From contig JAUWBI010000024.1 in assembly GCA_030601745.1 (NCBI GenBank), forward strand, positions 1-41,291: a DNA stretch of 41,291 nucleotides, given 5' to 3'. Position 1 is the first letter of the stretch; each line of letters opens with the position of its first letter. This document shows, in pieces, positions 8,795 to 16,592 of this stretch. The notes under the pieces are model-generated. The model saw only the letters and a list, made by a program, of their open reading frames with translations, searched no databases and was not told the DNA's origin. Made by a program: the position numbers and the translations under genes. This DNA is from Phycisphaerae bacterium. GTDB lineage: Bacteria > Planctomycetota > Phycisphaerae > Sedimentisphaerales > Anaerobacaceae.

Positions 8795-8830
8795 CCCCCG
8801 CGCCGTACTCGCCAAAGCGAGTAGCGGGGG
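8795..8830. repeat. nested G5/C5 hairpin, intergenic copy
   Basis: CCCCCGC, a 4-base insert, TACTCGC, loop caaa, GCGAGTA, GCGGGGG: two 7 bp stems in line. It has the same architecture as the in-frame hairpin of the sulfatase gene at 15424-15461. Confidence 0.75.
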
Positions 8831-9149
8831 ATTTTCTCCTTGCCTAAATCCCCAAATTTTGGTGTTTTTGAAGTGTTTTTCTTGCCTAAATCCTCAAATT
8901 CTGACGTTTTTTCAGGTTTTTTTCGGACTGATTTTTGTCAAAGGCCACTCACTCCCAACCTCAGGCGAAATCCTACATTTTCATAAGTGGCGTCGTGTCA
9001 TTCACTTGCGCACAGTCCGCGCTGTTTCCAGGGGTGCATCCGGCAGCAGCGATATCCTCATAAATCAAGTTTCAAAGCGAATTTAACGGGGAAAATGTTT
9101 AGTAACCGGTGAATTTCGCAAAATATTTGCAAAAAATATAATAAAATGC

Positions 9150-9177
9150 TTGACTTTGTTTGATAATTTGTTAAAAT
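9150..9177 (+). promoter_or_regulatory. sigma70-like promoter before the cassette
   Basis: TTGACT at 9150-9155, 16-base spacer, TAAAAT at 9172-9177, inside a very AT-rich segment. The first gene starts 117 bases downstream. Confidence 0.55.
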
Positions 9178-9293
9178 ATGCACTATGTTAGGTAAGTATC
9201 TAAATAATTTCAGTGAGGCAGCGACGACAAATGGGAAGGCGAACCCTTAAATCAACTCAGGCGAGGGCAAATTAACCAAGCAAGGGATTATCG

Positions 9294-9725
9294 ATGAAAG
9301 GAGTTCCCGCAAATATCCTGGAAGGAACGTCGAAAGACGAAAATGAGTATCGCGACAGAATCGATTTGCTGCGCAGCAGGGTGAACCTGCTCACCGGGAA
9401 AGACAAGCTGCTGATGACAATGTATCTGGAGAACAGCAATAGCTTCCGTCAGATGGCGCGGCTGGCCGGCGTCAACGAGACAAGTATCGCCCGCCGGATA
9501 CATAAAGTTACAAAACGACTCATAGACGGCGAATATATCACCTGCCTGCGAAACCGTGACAAATTCAGCAAGACTGAAATGGCCATCGCAAAGGACTACT
9601 TTCTGTTAGGGCTATCGATGAAAAAAATCGCTGGCAAGCGACACTGGAGCTACTATCGCGTTCGCAAAACCCTTAAAAAAATCCAACGACTTGTTACGAC
9701 AACAGCGGATAGGAAAAAAGATTAA
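9294..9725 (+). CDS. double helix-turn-helix regulator-like protein
   Basis: A 143-residue protein. The ATG at 9294 follows AGGGA by 6 bases. Residues ~50-80 (FRQMARLAGVNETSIARRIH) form a sigma-region-4-like HTH, and ~104-132 (LGLSMKKIAGKRHWSYYRV) a second HTH. No other domain is visible. The protein has the size and layout of phage late-gene regulators or sigma-like activators, but I cannot assign a family. It is the first gene of the phage-like cassette, 119 bases upstream of the ABC ATPase, so a role in controlling that set is a reasonable inference. Confidence 0.75.
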   Translation: MKGVPANILEGTSKDENEYRDRIDLLRSRVNLLTGKDKLLMTMYLENSNSFRQMARLAGVNETSIARRIHKVTKRLIDGEYITCLRNRDKFSKTEMAIAKDYFLLGLSMKKIAGKRHWSYYRVRKTLKKIQRLVTTTADRKKD

Positions 9726-9844
9726 CCGCAGAGAACGCGGAGAACGCAGAGAAATTAATAATCAATTATCGATTGATTCAGCGAACCCGGCGGTGGGAGA
9801 AAAACCAAACGCTACACGCTATTGAATTTTGTTAAAGGAAAGTT

Positions 9845-10486
9845 ATGGCGACATACAGCATTTCAAAAAGTTTTGGCTGGCAGGGACGGATTACCGAGAA
9901 GGCTGCGCAGGTATGCAGAATGTTCGGCCTGACGGCGGACAGACTCACTGAAAGGCGGGTCACCTACAGCTGCCAGTTAGAAATCAACGATGGTGACATT
10001 GTATATATCACAGGCCCATCAGGAGCCGGCAAAAGCGTCCTATTAGGCGAACTGGAAAGAGCCATTCCGGCCTCGGAGAGGGTGAACCTCACTCGAATAA
10101 AACTGCCGAGCGACAAAACCTTGATAGACTGTATCGACGGGGATTTTATGACCGGCCTTAGAATACTCAGCACCGCCGGGCTAAATGATGTCTTCTGTGT
10201 TCTCAATAAAGCCGGCAATCTTAGCGACGGGCAAAAATACCGGTTCCGTCTGGCAATGGCATTAGCAGCGGGAAAGAAATTTGTTTTCGCAGATGAATTC
10301 TGCTCGAATCTCGACCGCATTACCGCAGCGGTGATTGCATACAACATACACAAATTCGCAAAACGAACCGGCGTAACATTTATTTTAGCGGCAAGTCACG
10401 AAGATATATTGCTCGATTTGTCGCCGGACGTTCTGGTCGTCAAGGAATTGTCCGGCAAAACGGAAGTTGTCTATAAAAAAAAATAA
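9845..10486 (+). CDS. stand-alone ABC-type ATPase (COG2401 ATPase part)
   Basis: A 213-residue ATPase with no membrane segments. Walker A is GPSGAGKS at 57-64, the ABC signature is LSDGQ at 126-130, Walker B ends in D150-E151, and the switch His is H185 (AASHED). The opening (VCRMFGL...ERRVTYSCQLEINDGDIVYITGPSG) resembles the ATPase part of COG2401, in which an ABC ATPase is fused to an acetyltransferase domain. Here the acetyltransferase is a separate gene at 13038. An AGGAAAG ribosome site precedes the ATG. Lack of a transporter partner argues for a DNA- or modification-linked role rather than transport. Confidence 0.82.
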   Translation: MATYSISKSFGWQGRITEKAAQVCRMFGLTADRLTERRVTYSCQLEINDGDIVYITGPSGAGKSVLLGELERAIPASERVNLTRIKLPSDKTLIDCIDGDFMTGLRILSTAGLNDVFCVLNKAGNLSDGQKYRFRLAMALAAGKKFVFADEFCSNLDRITAAVIAYNIHKFAKRTGVTFILAASHEDILLDLSPDVLVVKELSGKTEVVYKKK

Positions 10487-10865
10487 CCGCTGAGAACGCT
10501 GTCCTTGGGACTCCTCACGGAGAGCACGCAGAGGGTTGGACGGTGATTGGTGAGTGGTAATTGGTGAGTTGTTAAATGGGGCCTTGGGGCCGGTCGGGGG
10601 TAGAGTGCGGCTTTGATGCAAATATTGGCGAACCGGCCGGGGTTTTGTAAAACTTTGGTTTGACGGAAATTACGGTTTAGGGGATTATTGACCACAGATT
10701 GCACAGATTACACGGGAACTCGTTAGTATTTTGTAATAGTGTTTGGTATTTAGTGGAAAAAATCTGTTGTGGTTTCGGGATTAGATATGTAAAATAAAAA
10801 CCCGTTTTTTGGATCTCTGGTGCCCTGAGTTCATGGGCAGATCCTAAAGGGAGGTTAAATATATA
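10487..10865. other. leader region of the deaminase gene with nested repeats
   Basis: No gene. At 10487-10535 an accgctgagaacgc repeat is split by the motif tccttgggactcct, which recurs at 37572-37596 and, in frame, in parB. Further on are attggtgagt words and then an AT-rich, less repetitive part (10680-10865) that leads into the deaminase gene and ends in a hairpin. In the Vibrio AvcID system a short regulatory RNA lies just upstream of avcD; an equivalent could sit here, but I cannot show one. Confidence 0.5.
10811..10844 (+). promoter_or_regulatory. leader hairpin just upstream of the deaminase ribosome site
   Basis: Stem ggatct (10811-10816) / agatcc (10839-10844) stacked on gccc / gggc with one bulge on the 5' side. 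The ribosome site gggagg follows within ten bases, so the structure could affect translation of the deaminase or belong to a separate upstream RNA. Confidence 0.45.
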
Positions 10866-12200
10866 ATGACACACGCCAAAAAGAAGGTTATCAAGCAAAA
10901 AGCAAAGACAAATAAAAAGAAGATAACCCAACAGAAAACCAAAAAGGACAAGAAATATACAAGATCGAACCTTGTTATTGGGCTTACAGGACCTTTTGGT
11001 AGTGGTTGTGGTGAGATGAGGCAGGTTCTTGAGAGTCTCGGTTTCAGGCCGTTCAAGTTTTCAGATGATATTAGAGTTGAGCTTAGAAAAACAAAGAAAT
11101 TGATAGATAAAGGAAAAAAGGATTGGCGTAAAGTTCTTCAAGACCGTGGAAATAAACGTCGTGAAAAAGACCGTGCTTACTGGATTAAGAAAGTTATTGA
11201 GAGAATCGATGCGACTAACGTCGGGGATGGAAATATTGTAATTGATGGCTTCCGCAATTTTCAAGAGGTACAAGAAATTCGAAAGGTTTACCCACGATTT
11301 TTCCTTGTTGCAATTTGCGCTGACAAGGATAAACGATGGAAACGTGTACTTAACGATTACAAAGGACGTTACAATGAGTTTGAAAGGGATGACCGACGTG
11401 ACAGGAATGAGGATATTGATTGGGGCCAAAGTGTTCAAAAATGTGTAGACGACGCCGATTATGTATACTATAATAATGAGCATCTTGTTGTTATCCAGCA
11501 AGGAAGTGAAGCCCCGAATTCAACCAAAATTAGACGTACGTTGGATAAACAGGCTAAGGATTTTGTACCATTAATGCAAGGAATCGATGGGTGCAGGGGC
11601 CCAAATCATGAGGAGGTTCAGATGGCAGCAGCTTATGCACAATCGAATTCTTCGACGTGCAGGAAGCGTCATGTTGGAGCTGTGATTACAATTTCGAGGG
11701 ATGGTCAGGAGTTACCAATATCGATGGGCTTTAATGAAAATCCACCAGGAATTCCCACATGTTTAGAGGAGGGTGCTTGTTATAAAGATGAAAATATGGA
11801 GGCTAAATTATCAGCTTTGAAGAATATCTATTGCCCCTTATGTGGAAAGAAGCAGAAAGCTCTTAAGAAGCCGTGGATTTGCCAATGTGGAACAAGTTTC
11901 CAGCAATGGTTATACCGGCATAGAAATATGGAGTTATGTCCGGCAATACATGCTGAGGAGAGAGCAATCTCATCTCTTGGCGACCGTTCAGCAAAGGAGG
12001 GGGTGCTTTATGTCACTACTTTCCCTTGCTTTCAATGCGCAAGATTGATATTAGATATCGGAATTACAAAAGTTGTGTTTGTGGAAGCTTATCCAGTGGC
12101 AGAAACTGCTCGGTTTTTAATCGAAAACGGTGTTAAGGTTGAGCCGTTTAGTGGGTTTACTGCAAGGTCATTCTTTACTGTTTTTCCTAAAGTGAGCTAA
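10866..12200 (+). CDS. AvcD-like anti-phage nucleotide deaminase (kinase-like + dCMP deaminase)
   Basis: A 444-residue protein. After a lysine-rich N-terminus comes a P-loop kinase-like domain (~35-210) with GLTGPFGSGCGE at 39-50, where the usual Lys and Ser/Thr of Walker A are Cys48 and Gly49, and VIDGFRN at 126-131. The C-terminal domain (~235-440) is a zinc deoxycytidylate deaminase with H362-A-E364 and P387-C388-x2-C391, interrupted by a zinc-ribbon-like C323/C326/C339/C341 insert. This layout matches AvcD/dCTP-deaminase defence proteins, which deplete dC nucleotides during phage infection. The gene is clearly richer in A+T than its neighbours, consistent with transfer. Dedicated dCMP metabolism is a less likely alternative because of the kinase-like fusion. 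Confidence 0.82.
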   Translation: MTHAKKKVIKQKAKTNKKKITQQKTKKDKKYTRSNLVIGLTGPFGSGCGEMRQVLESLGFRPFKFSDDIRVELRKTKKLIDKGKKDWRKVLQDRGNKRREKDRAYWIKKVIERIDATNVGDGNIVIDGFRNFQEVQEIRKVYPRFFLVAICADKDKRWKRVLNDYKGRYNEFERDDRRDRNEDIDWGQSVQKCVDDADYVYYNNEHLVVIQQGSEAPNSTKIRRTLDKQAKDFVPLMQGIDGCRGPNHEEVQMAAAYAQSNSSTCRKRHVGAVITISRDGQELPISMGFNENPPGIPTCLEEGACYKDENMEAKLSALKNIYCPLCGKKQKALKKPWICQCGTSFQQWLYRHRNMELCPAIHAEERAISSLGDRSAKEGVLYVTTFPCFQCARLILDIGITKVVFVEAYPVAETARFLIENGVKVEPFSGFTARSFFTVFPKVS

Positions 12201-12258
12201 TCATTGTAGACTGAACTAATTATTGTAGAAATTATTATGGAAAAGAAAGGAAGATTAA

Positions 12259-12429
12259 ATGGCTAAGGAAAGCGAAATAACAAAAATCAAGGAAGAACAA
12301 AAAGATAAAAGCAATGTACCAAGTAATAATAGCCGCGCAAGCAGAGGCAAGAAGCGTGGTTGGAGGCACATTATTAATAAAGAAAATTATTCAAACGGAC
12401 CAGGAGACAACATTTACGTGTTTGGCTAA
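12259..12429 (+). CDS. small 56-residue protein downstream of the deaminase
   Basis: An ATG at 12259 follows AGGAAG by 5 bases; the frame stays open to TAA at 12427. The product begins MAKESEITKIKEEQKDK, is highly charged with a disordered middle (SNNSRASRGKKRGW), and ends GPGDNIYVFG. Base composition matches the deaminase gene, 58 bases upstream, so the two likely form one unit. I do not recognise a family. It could be an antitoxin or modulator of the deaminase (inference only). Confidence 0.6.
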   Translation: MAKESEITKIKEEQKDKSNVPSNNSRASRGKKRGWRHIINKENYSNGPGDNIYVFG

Positions 12430-13037
12430 AATTTCCTATCTTCCAAACATTCGAAGAAATTCATTTGTATTTTTCAACGAGCTGTAATAGCCAGATTGCC
12501 AGCATTTTTTACCTTGACTAATCCTTTTTGAGTAGGTTAGCTCACGATGATCTATCAGTTGATTATTAGGAAGGAGAGCTTTCCACTACATTCAAAATGA
12601 CAAATGTAATTTGTCAAAATCAATCAAATCTGCAGGGGGGAGTTTAGTTTTGAGTTGTAGGAATTTCGATCAAATCTGCAGTGAAAGACAGCGTTTAGCC
12701 CCGCATCAAAGTGCGGGGAAACTCGTAGCAGAGAGGGAAAGGAAATGGATTCCTGCTTGCGCAGGAATGACAGGAGCGGTAGTTCCCCGCTCCCCGTTCG
12801 GAGTCGAGGACAAGCTACGCGGGAATAAATCAATCAGAAGTGCAGGTAGTTTTGAGAAAATTTAGATTTTTTCAAAAAATTTTTTATTCGTTTGTGGCTA
12901 AGAACTTAGGGGGATTGGTCAGTTGAAAAATCCCATCTTTTTCGACTCATTCGTGCAGGTTCAGCCAATTATGGGGAGATGGTGATTGGTAAATGGTGAT
13001 TGGTAAATGGTTAATGGGGGAGTGAGATTGACAGGCA
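12430..13037. other. gene-free interval with several repeat families
   Basis: No gene. It holds the reverse-strand atcaatcaaatctgcagg motifs, a CCCCGCA/TGCGGGG hairpin (12699-12718, sister of 7649-7666 with similar flanks), the hairpin ATTCCTGC/GCAGGAAT (12749-12768) of the widespread aggaatgac repeat type, and an AT-rich part before the acetyltransferase gene with direct repeats of ggtgattggtaaat. Confidence 0.6.
12616..12847 (-). repeat. reverse-strand copies of the cctgcNNatttgattga motif
   Basis: Copies at 12616-12636, 12667-12681 and 12827-12847 read as cctgc...atttgattga on the minus strand. The first matches the 8686 copy at about 17 of 20 positions. Together with 8664-8793 they flank the HTH, ATPase and deaminase genes in opposite orientation. 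Confidence 0.55.
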
Positions 13038-13796
13038 ATGACGGGGAGTAGATTCGGAATATTTACAGTAAAATCGGAAAAGTGCTCTGTATGCAGGAAG
13101 CTGCGAATTGTCCCCGGCTGTCTTGATGATTACAAGCAGCTTGCACATTATCACTACCGTGATAGTCGGCTGGGGCCTTATGCAGCAATTTTTGCTATGC
13201 GTTTCAAGGACGAGACAATCGGAGTTATTGTTTATACAATGCCGAGCCCGGGACTGGAACTTCGGAACGTCGCAACGGATAATCTGTTTGCCGGCTTCGA
13301 TAAGAGAACACAGTTAGCGCTTATCAATAACAACATTCGACGTATCAGCAGGGTCATTATCGAGCCGAGATTTCGCTCCCTTGGGTTAGCGAGCCGACTG
13401 GTGCGTGAGACGATGCCGCAAATGAATGTCCGCATAGTCGAGGCGATGGCGGTGATGGGATTAGTCAATCCGTTCTTTGAAAAAGCGGGGATGAAGGCTT
13501 ACAAAGCGAAGATGCCGGCACGCTGTGTGCAACTTGCCGAAGCACTTAGTATGGTGGGGATAGAAAAAGATTTACTGATCGACCCACAAAAAGCACAGGA
13601 GCGACTCGGGCAGCTGCAGGGACCCGAAGCTGAATTTATCAAGCTCCAAATGAGAAATTTTCTGCAAAGTTACGGCAAAAGACGGCAAATGCAGCCCGGT
13701 CTGGAGCGAACAAGATTTGTATTGAGCAAGCTGACATTACGTCCGGTCTATTACATCTGGTTTAATCCGAATTTAGAATTTAGAATTGAGAATTGA
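13038..13796 (+). CDS. GNAT-fold acetyltransferase, COG2401/Mom-like
   Basis: A 252-residue protein. The core GNAT segment is SRVIIEPRFRSLGLASRLV (104-122), with the acyl-CoA pyrophosphate loop R-x-x-G at 113-116, followed by the conserved NPFFEKAGM (144-152) seen in the acetyltransferase part of COG2401. A C16-x2-C19 pair and HYHY (37-40) lie near the N-terminus. Phage Mu Mom, which modifies adenine in DNA, is also a GNAT protein, so a DNA-modifying role is a plausible hypothesis rather than a finding. The start is uncertain: ggggag lies about 15 bases upstream. parB starts 10 bases after its stop, so the genes are linked. Confidence 0.78.
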   Translation: MTGSRFGIFTVKSEKCSVCRKLRIVPGCLDDYKQLAHYHYRDSRLGPYAAIFAMRFKDETIGVIVYTMPSPGLELRNVATDNLFAGFDKRTQLALINNNIRRISRVIIEPRFRSLGLASRLVRETMPQMNVRIVEAMAVMGLVNPFFEKAGMKAYKAKMPARCVQLAEALSMVGIEKDLLIDPQKAQERLGQLQGPEAEFIKLQMRNFLQSYGKRRQMQPGLERTRFVLSKLTLRPVYYIWFNPNLEFRIEN

Positions 13797-13806
13797 GATA
13801 CGAGAA

Positions 13807-14490
13807 ATGACAAGTTCAATTCAGTCAATCGCATTGGACAAACTCGATTTTCATCCGGACAATCCTAACAGGATGAGCAAAGTCAGTTACGCAAAGCTGG
13901 TTCGTAACATAGAGCGGACGGGTCGATACGAGCCATTGATAGTTCGGCCCTGTCCGGAGAAGGGGGGCTATTTCCAGATAATCAACGGGCATCACCGCTG
14001 TCAGGCCCTAGCTAAGCTCGGCTACAAAACCGCCGATTGCGTAGTATGGGACATCGACGACGAGGAGACGGACATATTGCTTGCCACGCTCAATCGGCTT
14101 GGGGGCTCAGACGAATTGGCTAAAAAGCTAAAGCTGTTAGAGCGGCTCAACAAAAGATTAGAGGCCGGCAAGCTGGCAAGGATTTTGCCGCAAACGCGAA
14201 GTCAGATTGAACGGCTTAACTCGATGCTCAATGCTCGATACTCGATGCTCGATGCCTGTAAATCGGAAGTCGAAAATCGCAAATCCAAAGCCTTTGCAAA
14301 TTCGTTAGTGTTTTTTGTGGACGATAAGCAGCAGGAGCGAATAGAGAAGGCGCTGTTACTGGTCGAAGAGGTCTCCGTAAGGAGTCCCAAAGACAAAGCT
14401 GAGGTTACAAGGGCCGCGAAACGGGCGGCGGCACTAACGCACATAGCCGGATATTTTCTTAACCATTCAAAAATTAATTCGGAGACTTGA
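13807..14490 (+). CDS. ParB/Srx-fold protein with repeat-derived insertions
   Basis: A 227-residue protein. The ATG at 13807 is preferred over the in-frame TTG at 13786, because the segment between them is intergenic-type repeat. The ParB N-terminal fold is clear: IALDKLDFHPDNPN, GRYEPLIVRP, and the box GHHR at 61-64 in place of GERR, as in ParB-like proteins of phages. Residues ~138-160 (NSMLNARYSMLDACKSEVEN) are encoded by the ctcgatgctcgata simple repeat, and 189-197 by another dispersed repeat. No ParB HTH/centromere-binding domain is obvious. It lies 10 bases after the acetyltransferase gene and 6 bases before the terminase-small-like gene, so it is operonic. Confidence 0.82.
   Translation: MTSSIQSIALDKLDFHPDNPNRMSKVSYAKLVRNIERTGRYEPLIVRPCPEKGGYFQIINGHHRCQALAKLGYKTADCVVWDIDDEETDILLATLNRLGGSDELAKKLKLLERLNKRLEAGKLARILPQTRSQIERLNSMLNARYSMLDACKSEVENRKSKAFANSLVFFVDDKQQERIEKALLLVEEVSVRSPKDKAEVTRAAKRAAALTHIAGYFLNHSKINSET
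14218..14289 (+). repeat. intergenic-type simple repeat inside parB
   Basis: Words of the form ctcgatgctcgat and gaaaatcgcaaatc, also seen on the other strand between genes at 41101-41136, are here translated in frame in the ParB-like gene. Confidence 0.7.
14371..14397 (+). repeat. in-frame copy of the taaggagtcccaa repeat
   Basis: tccgtaaggagtcccaaaga in parB matches 37572-37590 and the reverse strand of 10500-10520, both intergenic. It encodes VSVRSPKDK. Confidence 0.65.
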
Positions 14491-14496
14491 AAAATA

Positions 14497-14925
14497 ATGG
14501 CCAGAAAGAAGCAATTGACAAAAAGACAGCTTGCCGTGATAGATGATATGCTCGACGGCGAACTGGATGAGCAGTCGGTTCTGGCCAATCATAAGGTAAG
14601 CAGAAGTACTTACGACAGATGGCTGGCCGACGATAGCTTTGCCGAGCAGTTTAGCCGACGAATCGCCAGCGCTTATCGTCAAAGCGAGCTTATCATTGCA
14701 AGGTACGCTCCGCTGGCGGCGGCGAAGCTGGTTCAACTTACCGAATCGGCAAAGGAAGAGACGGCGCGGAAGGCGTGTCTTGATATTATCTCTTTGCCGA
14801 AGATTGGGGCCAAAGAAGCTGAGCGGCCTGACAAGACAAAAAAAGACAGCGAAAAGCAAGCCGAGCAGCTTTCGGAGGCGACTGTCAGCAGATTGTTGGC
14901 TGCTTTAGCAGAAGCAGAGCAATAG
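14497..14925 (+). CDS. terminase small subunit-like HTH protein
   Basis: A 142-residue protein. An HTH of the phage terminase-small/phBC6A51 type covers ~1-50 (LTKRQLAVIDDMLDGELDEQ, then VSRSTYDRWLADD), followed by an Ala-rich helix region and a charged, coiled tail. It starts 6 bases after parB, with GGAG 12 bases before the ATG. In phages such a protein binds the packaging site and hands DNA to the large subunit; here the large subunit gene comes 7.8 kb later, after three unrelated genes. The assignment rests on fold-like pattern and context. Confidence 0.72.
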   Translation: MARKKQLTKRQLAVIDDMLDGELDEQSVLANHKVSRSTYDRWLADDSFAEQFSRRIASAYRQSELIIARYAPLAAAKLVQLTESAKEETARKACLDIISLPKIGAKEAERPDKTKKDSEKQAEQLSEATVSRLLAALAEAEQ

Positions 14926-14939
14926 CCGGTAAAAAATAG

Positions 14940-14967
14940 TTGAATGTAGCAGGTCAATAAATATAAT
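14940..14967 (+). promoter_or_regulatory. sigma70-like promoter of the sulfatase block
   Basis: TTGAAT at 14940-14945, 16-base spacer, TATAAT at 14962-14967. Transcription would start about 14974, giving a ~54-base leader before the sulfatase ATG at 15028 and separating the block from the upstream cassette. Confidence 0.65.
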
Positions 14968-15027
14968 AGAAGTGGGAGACCGCTTATGAAAACCGATGCA
15001 GCCGGCATTAACAAGGAGGTAAGAAAT

Positions 15028-16455
15028 ATGAGTTCACCGGGCAATACACGGCGCGATTTCTTAAAGGCCACAGCGGTGGGGGTGGCATCGGTGGCGATGC
15101 CGGGGTGCGTACTGGCCGGCGAGAAAGGGCCGGCTCGGAAGCCAAATATTGTTCTGATTCTGGTAGATGACTTAGGTTACGGGGACCTGTCGAGCTATGG
15201 GGCAAAGGATATGAAGACGCCGAACCTCGACAGACTCATCGCGGCGGGTATGCGGTTCGACCAGTTCTACGCCAACTGCCCGGTTTGCTCGCCGACGCGC
15301 GCATCGCTGCTGACCGGCAGATACCCGGACCTGGTCGGCGTACCCGGGGTGATACGCACACATCTAAGAAACAACTGGGGGTATCTGGCCCCACAGGCGA
15401 TACTGCTGCCAAAGCTGCTCAAACCCCCACTGCTTCGCTTTGCGAAGCAAAGTGGTGGGGGCTATCACACCTCAATCGTCGGGAAATGGCACTTAGGGCT
15501 GACGCCACCGAACAGGCCGAATGAGCGAGGCTTTGACCACTTCCACGGTTTTTTGGGCGATATGATGGACGACTACTATAACCATCGTCGGCACGGCATC
15601 AACTATATGCGGCTAAATGACAAGGAAATCGACCCAAAAGGCCACGCCACCGAGCTGTTTTCGCAATGGGCGATAGACTATATTACTGAACGTGCAAAGT
15701 CGAAGCAGCCGTTCTTTTTGTATCTTGCTTACAACGCCCCGCACACGCCGATTCAGCCGCCCAAAGACTGGTTCGAAAAAGTTAAAAGTCGAGAAAAGAA
15801 CATCGGCGACAAGCGCGCCAGACTCGTCGCTCTAATCGAACATCTCGACGACGGCATCGGCAAGGTCATCGCGGCACTAAAAAATTCTGGTGTAACCGAC
15901 AATACCTTGGTTATCTTTACTTCCGACAATGGCGGACAGACAGGAGTTGGTGCCAATAATGGCCCGCTGCGAGCGGGAAAAGGCACGATGTACGAGGGCG
16001 GTATCCGGGTGCCGATGTGCGCAGTATGGCCGGGCAAGATAAAGGCCGGCTCGCGCAGCGACCGTGTTGCGCTTACTATGGACTTGTTCCCGACCATTTG
16101 CGAGGCGGCTGGTGCTGGTCTGGATTACGAGATTAATGGCCGTAGCATTTTGCCGATGCTGCTTGGCAGGAGCCAGCCCACCGAGGACCGCTTTTTGTTC
16201 TGGGTGCGCCGTGAAGGCGGTGGTTACGGCGGTCGAGCTTATTATGCTGCACGCTACGGCGACTACAAGCTCGTGCAGAACAGTCCCTTTGAGCCGCTGC
16301 AGCTCTACAACCTTAAGGACGACCCGCAGGAAAAATATCCAGTGGACAAAAAACATAAGATGTATCAGAAGCTCTTTACCGCGCTGCGGAACCATATTAT
16401 CGAGGCCGGCGCTGTGCCCTGGCAGAAATACCCGGTGAAACTAAATGGCTTTTAG
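15028..16455 (+). CDS. Tat-exported sulfatase
   Basis: A 475-residue type I sulfatase. The ATG at 15028 is chosen because AAGGAGGT lies 7 bases upstream; an ATG at 14986 would place 14 extra residues before the signal. The twin-arginine signal is RRDFLK (8-13). The metal site begins VDD (D47, D48); the formylglycine motif is C87-S-P-T-R91; K153-W-H155 lies in GKWHLG; and the later metal site is SDNGG. The Cys is to be converted to formylglycine by a maturase not present in this window. It hydrolyses sulfate esters, probably of polysaccharides. Residues ~133-144 (PPLLRFAKQSGG) are encoded by a palindromic hairpin and interrupt the usual LLK-x-GYHT segment. Confidence 0.93.
   Translation: MSSPGNTRRDFLKATAVGVASVAMPGCVLAGEKGPARKPNIVLILVDDLGYGDLSSYGAKDMKTPNLDRLIAAGMRFDQFYANCPVCSPTRASLLTGRYPDLVGVPGVIRTHLRNNWGYLAPQAILLPKLLKPPLLRFAKQSGGGYHTSIVGKWHLGLTPPNRPNERGFDHFHGFLGDMMDDYYNHRRHGINYMRLNDKEIDPKGHATELFSQWAIDYITERAKSKQPFFLYLAYNAPHTPIQPPKDWFEKVKSREKNIGDKRARLVALIEHLDDGIGKVIAALKNSGVTDNTLVIFTSDNGGQTGVGANNGPLRAGKGTMYEGGIRVPMCAVWPGKIKAGSRSDRVALTMDLFPTICEAAGAGLDYEINGRSILPMLLGRSQPTEDRFLFWVRREGGGYGGRAYYAARYGDYKLVQNSPFEPLQLYNLKDDPQEKYPVDKKHKMYQKLFTALRNHIIEAGAVPWQKYPVKLNGF
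15424..15461 (+). repeat. in-frame nested G5/C5 hairpin in the sulfatase gene
   Basis: CCCCCAC (15424-15430) pairs with GTGGGGG (15455-15461); inside, GCTTCGC (15432-15438), loop ttt, GCGAAGC (15442-15448). It has the same design as the intergenic hairpin at 8795-8830. Confidence 0.85.
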
Positions 16456-16537
16456 CAAGCTGCTGAGCCACTAACTTACTATTACGGTGAACAGGCCATA
16501 TGCGAGGTCGTAAGGGCCTGGCGGCAGCAAAAAATGA

Positions 16538-16566
16538 TTGAATAAAATGCGACAGAGAACTATAAT
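16538..16566 (+). promoter_or_regulatory. sigma70-like promoter
   Basis: TTGAAT at 16538-16543, 17-base spacer, TATAAT at 16561-16566, 27 bases before the ATG at 16593. Confidence 0.65.
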
Positions 16567-16592
16567 AGTGGAAGCCATATAAGGTGCGAATC

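Larger units (their letters stand above)
7620..9149. other. 1.5 kb gene-free field of degenerate repeats
   Basis: All frames are short and composed of low-complexity sequence. Contents in order: a CCCGCA/TGCGGG hairpin (7649-7666, related to 12699-12718), the third dispersed repeat, aattcgtgtc-type direct repeats (8031-8062 and again near 8324), a GCTGCG/CGCAGC hairpin near 8168, a palindrome at 8460-8485, a run of gca/attt words (8560-8660), three cctgcgtatttgattga motifs and a strong hairpin at 8795-8830. I see no RNA gene that I can name. Confidence 0.65.

Noticed and set aside
8045..8824. Several overlapping frames on both strands
   Set aside because: Composed of low-complexity repeats, no ribosome sites, no domain pattern.
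8787..9086. Plus-strand frame of 99 codons
   Set aside because: Starts inside a hairpin repeat, has a repeat-derived composition and resembles no protein family.
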